NCBI GenBank assembly: GCA_014804185.1
Contig: JAAVAG010000018.1
Location: 1 to 10,577, forward strand
Direction of reading: 5' to 3'
DNA length: 10,577 bases
Source of the DNA: Lachnospiraceae bacterium
GTDB lineage: Bacteria > Bacillota > Clostridia > Lachnospirales > Lachnospiraceae
Of the stretch, positions 7,750-10,577 are shown piece by piece (positions within the stretch are counted from its first letter, which is position 1; every line of letters starts with the position of its first letter). A program made the position numbers and the translations under genes. Under the pieces are notes generated by a model. The model did not search any database. It saw only the letters and a list, made by a program, of their open reading frames with translations, and was not told the DNA's origin.

Positions 7750-10577
7750 GCCTGATCACCTCCCTTTTTAGCACGGTCCATCTGTTCCTGAATCCAGTCT
7801 ATATCCCGGATTACATATTCTTTCAGGTTATTGCCCTCGTCGTCATAGTATCCCAGCTCTTTCATTTTCTTTGTAATTTCCCGATTGATGGCGATCACTT
7901 TCTCATCCGCCGCCACCTGAGCGGAAGTACCGTCAAACACCATAGCATTCCAGATATCAGATATGGACCGCTCCAGCAGATACTGTCCGGGGGTTCTGGA
8001 TACATCTCTTAATTGATACACCATATCCATAATAACCTGTTTATCTTCCTGGTCAATGGGCGCCTGCTCAAGGGCTTCCACATTGGAGGGCAGCCAGAAA
8101 TAGGTATCTCCATAAGTGGAACGCAATGTGTAAGTATATTCCACCTGAGTCTCTGTGCTGGTCCACCATTTCATGAACTCCCACGCCTCGTCAGCCATCT
8201 CCGTATCCGCAAAAATAACTCCGCCGCTTCCGTTTGCCACGAAATTCCGGTTGATACTGCCGTCTTCCTGTACAGTGCCCAGATAGGGCGCCAGTTTCCA
8301 CTGTCCTTCCAGTTCAGTGGCTCCGTTCTTAATCAGCACATAAGTGTTGGAATCCACAATGCCTATGGGCAGCACGGAGTACCGGAAAGAATTGAAGAAC
8401 TCCTGTACCTGAGTATCCAGGGAATATGCAACAAACAACTCTCCGAGACGCTTCAGGCCTTTCACCGCGCCCGGCTGGTCAATGGCCGTTGCCGAACCAT
8501 CCTCCAGATACAGAGATCCTCCGTTCTGGAAGATCAGGGGCGTCGTCTGATAAAACCATTTATAACCCACACCGGAAGAAATATTGTGGTAAAAATTCAT
8601 ACCATAGCGCTGCAGGCTGGGCAGCAGATCAATCAGTTCATCCCAGGTGTCCGGAACCTCCAGTCCCAGGTTTTCAAAAATATCCGTCCGATAAATCACT
8701 GCGTCAAAATCCAATGTCTCCGGCATTGCGTAGACACCCTCATTGTACACATAGGGCACCAGTTCTCCCGCCACGAAACGATTCGATATTTCCCAATAGT
8801 CATCAAACTGTGTCATATCATACAGTGCGCCCCGGCACGCCAGGTCAAAGGGCATATGGGAACTCAGCCCCAGCGCGATATCCGGCGTTTCGTCCGCCGC
8901 GCAGGCCAAAGTCAGCTTATTGGCATCCGGCATAACGGAAATCTTGACCTTGATTCCCGTCTGGGGAGTAAACTCCGTATCCGCCAGCTTCTGCAGCAGA
9001 TCCACATGAGTCAAAGCTCTTGACACCCAGATATTCAGCTCATCCTCCTCAGATGTATCCGTGCGATACTTCTCAGAGACAAATGAATAATATACAGTCT
9101 TTACGCCGTCCCCAATCTTGGCAAATACGCCCGCCTCGGCGCGGGGCATTTCATCCTCGCCGAAAGCATATATCATATCCAGAGAAAAGTTCACATTCAT
9201 AATGGAGGAGGTAAACTTACTCACCGCCACCAGCACGGAATTGTCCGCCCCTGTCAGGCTCGCGCCATACAGGGCAATTTCATCCGGATATTCCGCCATG
9301 TCATCAATAAACACCTCCGCCTTGTCCAGATAAGACAGCAGCGCGCCGTTGATACCATATTCAGAATCCTCCTGCAGCAGGTAACGGATATGCTGAATAA
9401 TGGTTTTATATGCCGCCAGATAATCCGGAATCTCCGGAATATACTGAGTCATTTTCCAGGTTCTGTATTTGTCGGCCTCCTGGCCGGAAATCTTCTTAAT
9501 ATCCAAGGAGAACTGCGTCACGTGTTCCGCAATCAACTGCCCATAACGCCACGCTTCAATTACCGGCGCAAGCTCCGCCCTTATTGTCAAAGTGTGGGTT
9601 CCGGCTGTCAGATAGATATAATATGGGTTGCCGTCCTTATCCGACAGCACTTCATTGGCCCAGCCGCCGTCGCTGTAAGGAAACGCATAGCATTCCAGTT
9701 CTTTAAAAGGAATTTCTCCGTCAATACGGATACTTTCATACGAATTAAACTCTTCTTTATCATTCATATAGTGGAAACCCAGCTTATACAGACCGCTTGT
9801 CTCCACATTTAACTCATAGCTGATCTCATTGCCGGGCTTGGTCCAGGACAATGTGTTCAGCAGTTTATATTCCGCGTCATAAGGCGTCATGGCCGGATTT
9901 GCCGTGGAATTATAAATAATTTCCGCGGAGTTCTTTGTGGTGTACTCCGTAGCGCTGATCTGGATTGTATCCGATTTTGATACCGGCTGTTTATCCGCAT
10001 ATTGCTGCCGGTACTGTTCATAGTCCGGAATATTATCCACCGGAGCCTCCACATACAGAGTTCCCAGCGCCAACCCGTCATTGGAGCGGTTGATCAGCGT
10101 GATCACGTTTTCCCCCGCCTCCAGAGTCATATATAATGGATGCGTGGTGGAATAGGTATTGTTATAGAGATAGGTCCGGTACCACTGATTGACCCGTTCC
10201 TGGGTAGGCGCTATCTCATCACCATAGCGGTCCTTCAGATATTCCGCTTCGGAATCCTGCCAGTACAATGAGAACTCCACCGTCTTCCACTCCTGATACT
10301 GCGGCTCACCATTGACTCGCACTTCCACCGTATAATCCAGATAGGTATTCCCGGCCGAATAATAATCCGCCGCCAGATAATACACCCCCGGCTTATCCAC
10401 AGTTACCTTGTATTCCGCACTCTCCTCATAATCAAGCACCACGGCGCTGCCCTCATAAGCCGGCTGGCTTCCAGCAGGCTCATAACGCTCTGCCGTACCT
10501 GCCGGGGATGCGGCATAACTCCCCGTACCAAAGCCCTGATCCAGATACAACAGATAGTCCGTATACATGTAGTCCGA
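7737..10577 (-). CDS. Extracellular solute-binding protein (family 1) with two N-terminal carbohydrate-binding-like modules, 5'-partial
   Basis: This is the probable substrate-capture lipoprotein of an ABC carbohydrate importer, acting outside the membrane. The frame is open to the right edge: codons for S-D-Y precede the first visible ATG at 10568, and there is no ribosome binding site before it, so the true start and the signal peptide lie outside. Counting from that Met (943 aa to the TGA), residues about 35-176 and 200-357 are two similar beta-rich modules. Each opens with a Y-x-V-x(3)-G-x-Y-x-L pattern and ends with an 'L-x-A-G-x-(N/H)-x-(I/L)-T' strand, as in CBM6/CBM35-like jelly rolls. 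Residues about 375-500 are mostly helical. Residues about 505-935 look like a family 1 binding protein: 'DETPDIALG', then 'EGVYAMPETLDFDAVIYRTD' and 'VPDTWDELID', patterns typical of sugar-binding proteins. Ordinary members have 400-450 aa, so this one is more than twice the usual size. The 3' end overlaps the next gene by 13 nt. The binding-protein call is firm; the modules' ligand is unknown. Confidence 0.9.
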   Translation of the reverse strand, partial: SDYMYTDYLLYLDQGFGTGSYAASPAGTAERYEPAGSQPAYEGSAVVLDYEESAEYKVTVDKPGVYYLAADYYSAGNTYLDYTVEVRVNGEPQYQEWKTVEFSLYWQDSEAEYLKDRYGDEIAPTQERVNQWYRTYLYNNTYSTTHPLYMTLEAGENVITLINRSNDGLALGTLYVEAPVDNIPDYEQYRQQYADKQPVSKSDTIQISATEYTTKNSAEIIYNSTANPAMTPYDAEYKLLNTLSWTKPGNEISYELNVETSGLYKLGFHYMNDKEEFNSYESIRIDGEIPFKELECYAFPYSDGGWANEVLSDKDGNPYYIYLTAGTHTLTIRAELAPVIEAWRYGQLIAEHVTQFSLDIKKISGQEADKYRTWKMTQYIPEIPDYLAAYKTIIQHIRYLLQEDSEYGINGALLSYLDKAEVFIDDMAEYPDEIALYGASLTGADNSVLVAVSKFTSSIMNVNFSLDMIYAFGEDEMPRAEAGVFAKIGDGVKTVYYSFVSEKYRTDTSEEDELNIWVSRALTHVDLLQKLADTEFTPQTGIKVKISVMPDANKLTLACAADETPDIALGLSSHMPFDLACRGALYDMTQFDDYWEISNRFVAGELVPYVYNEGVYAMPETLDFDAVIYRTDIFENLGLEVPDTWDELIDLLPSLQRYGMNFYHNISSGVGYKWFYQTTPLIFQNGGSLYLEDGSATAIDQPGAVKGLKRLGELFVAYSLDTQVQEFFNSFRYSVLPIGIVDSNTYVLIKNGATELEGQWKLAPYLGTVQEDGSINRNFVANGSGGVIFADTEMADEAWEFMKWWTSTETQVEYTYTLRSTYGDTYFWLPSNVEALEQAPIDQEDKQVIMDMVYQLRDVSRTPGQYLLERSISDIWNAMVFDGTSAQVAADEKVIAINREITKKMKELGYYDDEGNNLKEYVIRDIDWIQEQMDRAKKGGDQACAK
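7754..7763 (-). promoter_or_regulatory. Ribosome binding site of first MalF-type permease, inside the binding-protein gene
   Basis: On the minus strand this reads GGAGGTGATC, a ten-base match to the complement of the 16S rRNA 3' end. The GGAGG core is 9 nt from the ATG at 7749. It decides that start and lies within the last codons of the solute-binding protein gene, where it is read as part of K-K-G-G-D-Q. Confidence 0.88.

Noticed and set aside
8013..9023. 336-codon open frame on the plus strand
   Set aside because: Antisense to the binding-protein fold region, which has clear family motifs; the plus-strand product has none.
10566..10568. ATG at 10568 as the true start of the solute-binding protein
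   Set aside because: No ribosome binding site or signal peptide is visible and the frame stays open to the edge, so the real start is outside the window.

Overview
The window is one stretch of a polycistronic operon read entirely from the minus strand. It is about 50% GC. The genes are packed with gaps of 6 to 15 nt or overlaps of 11 to 13 nt, strong AGGAGG-type ribosome binding sites sit before almost every gene, and cytoplasmic membrane and secreted proteins predominate. Together with the family content (family 1 solute-binding protein, MalF/MalG-type permeases, NHL/YIP1 protein, DUF5696-like protein) this points to a Gram-positive anaerobe of the Clostridia, most likely a Lachnospiraceae-type gut or rumen bacterium. 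The taxonomic call is inferred from style and recollection, not from a marker gene.

Layout in transcription order (right to left). First comes a very large solute-binding protein whose 5' end lies off the right edge (10577 to 7737). It has two tandem carbohydrate-binding-like beta-sandwich modules in front of the periplasmic-binding-protein fold. It is followed by a MalF-type permease (7749-6829) and a MalG-type permease (6815-5925), a secreted/membrane protein with NHL beta-propeller, TPR-like helices and a YIP1-like membrane domain (5909-3867), a secreted DUF5696-like protein that looks like a glycoside-hydrolase-style barrel (3877-1469), a second MalF-type permease with a GTG start (1462-539), and the N-terminal half of a second MalG-type permease cut by the left edge (525 to 1).

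How the genes may work together. The solute-binding protein and the first permease pair form a complete carbohydrate importer apart from the ATPase. No ATPase gene is present, which is usual for Firmicutes sugar importers that share an MsmX-type ATPase encoded elsewhere. The second permease pair presumably has its own binding protein beyond the left edge. Between the two pairs lie two extracytoplasmic proteins that are not standard importer parts: a beta-propeller joined to a polytopic membrane domain, and a large secreted putative carbohydrate-active enzyme. The likely theme is capture, surface processing and uptake of a complex glycan or glycoside. The substrate cannot be told from the sequence.

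No tRNA, rRNA, CRISPR array, insertion sequence, promoter or terminator was seen, and no intergenic stretch exceeds 15 nt. The plus strand carries many long open frames, but all are shadows of the minus-strand genes.
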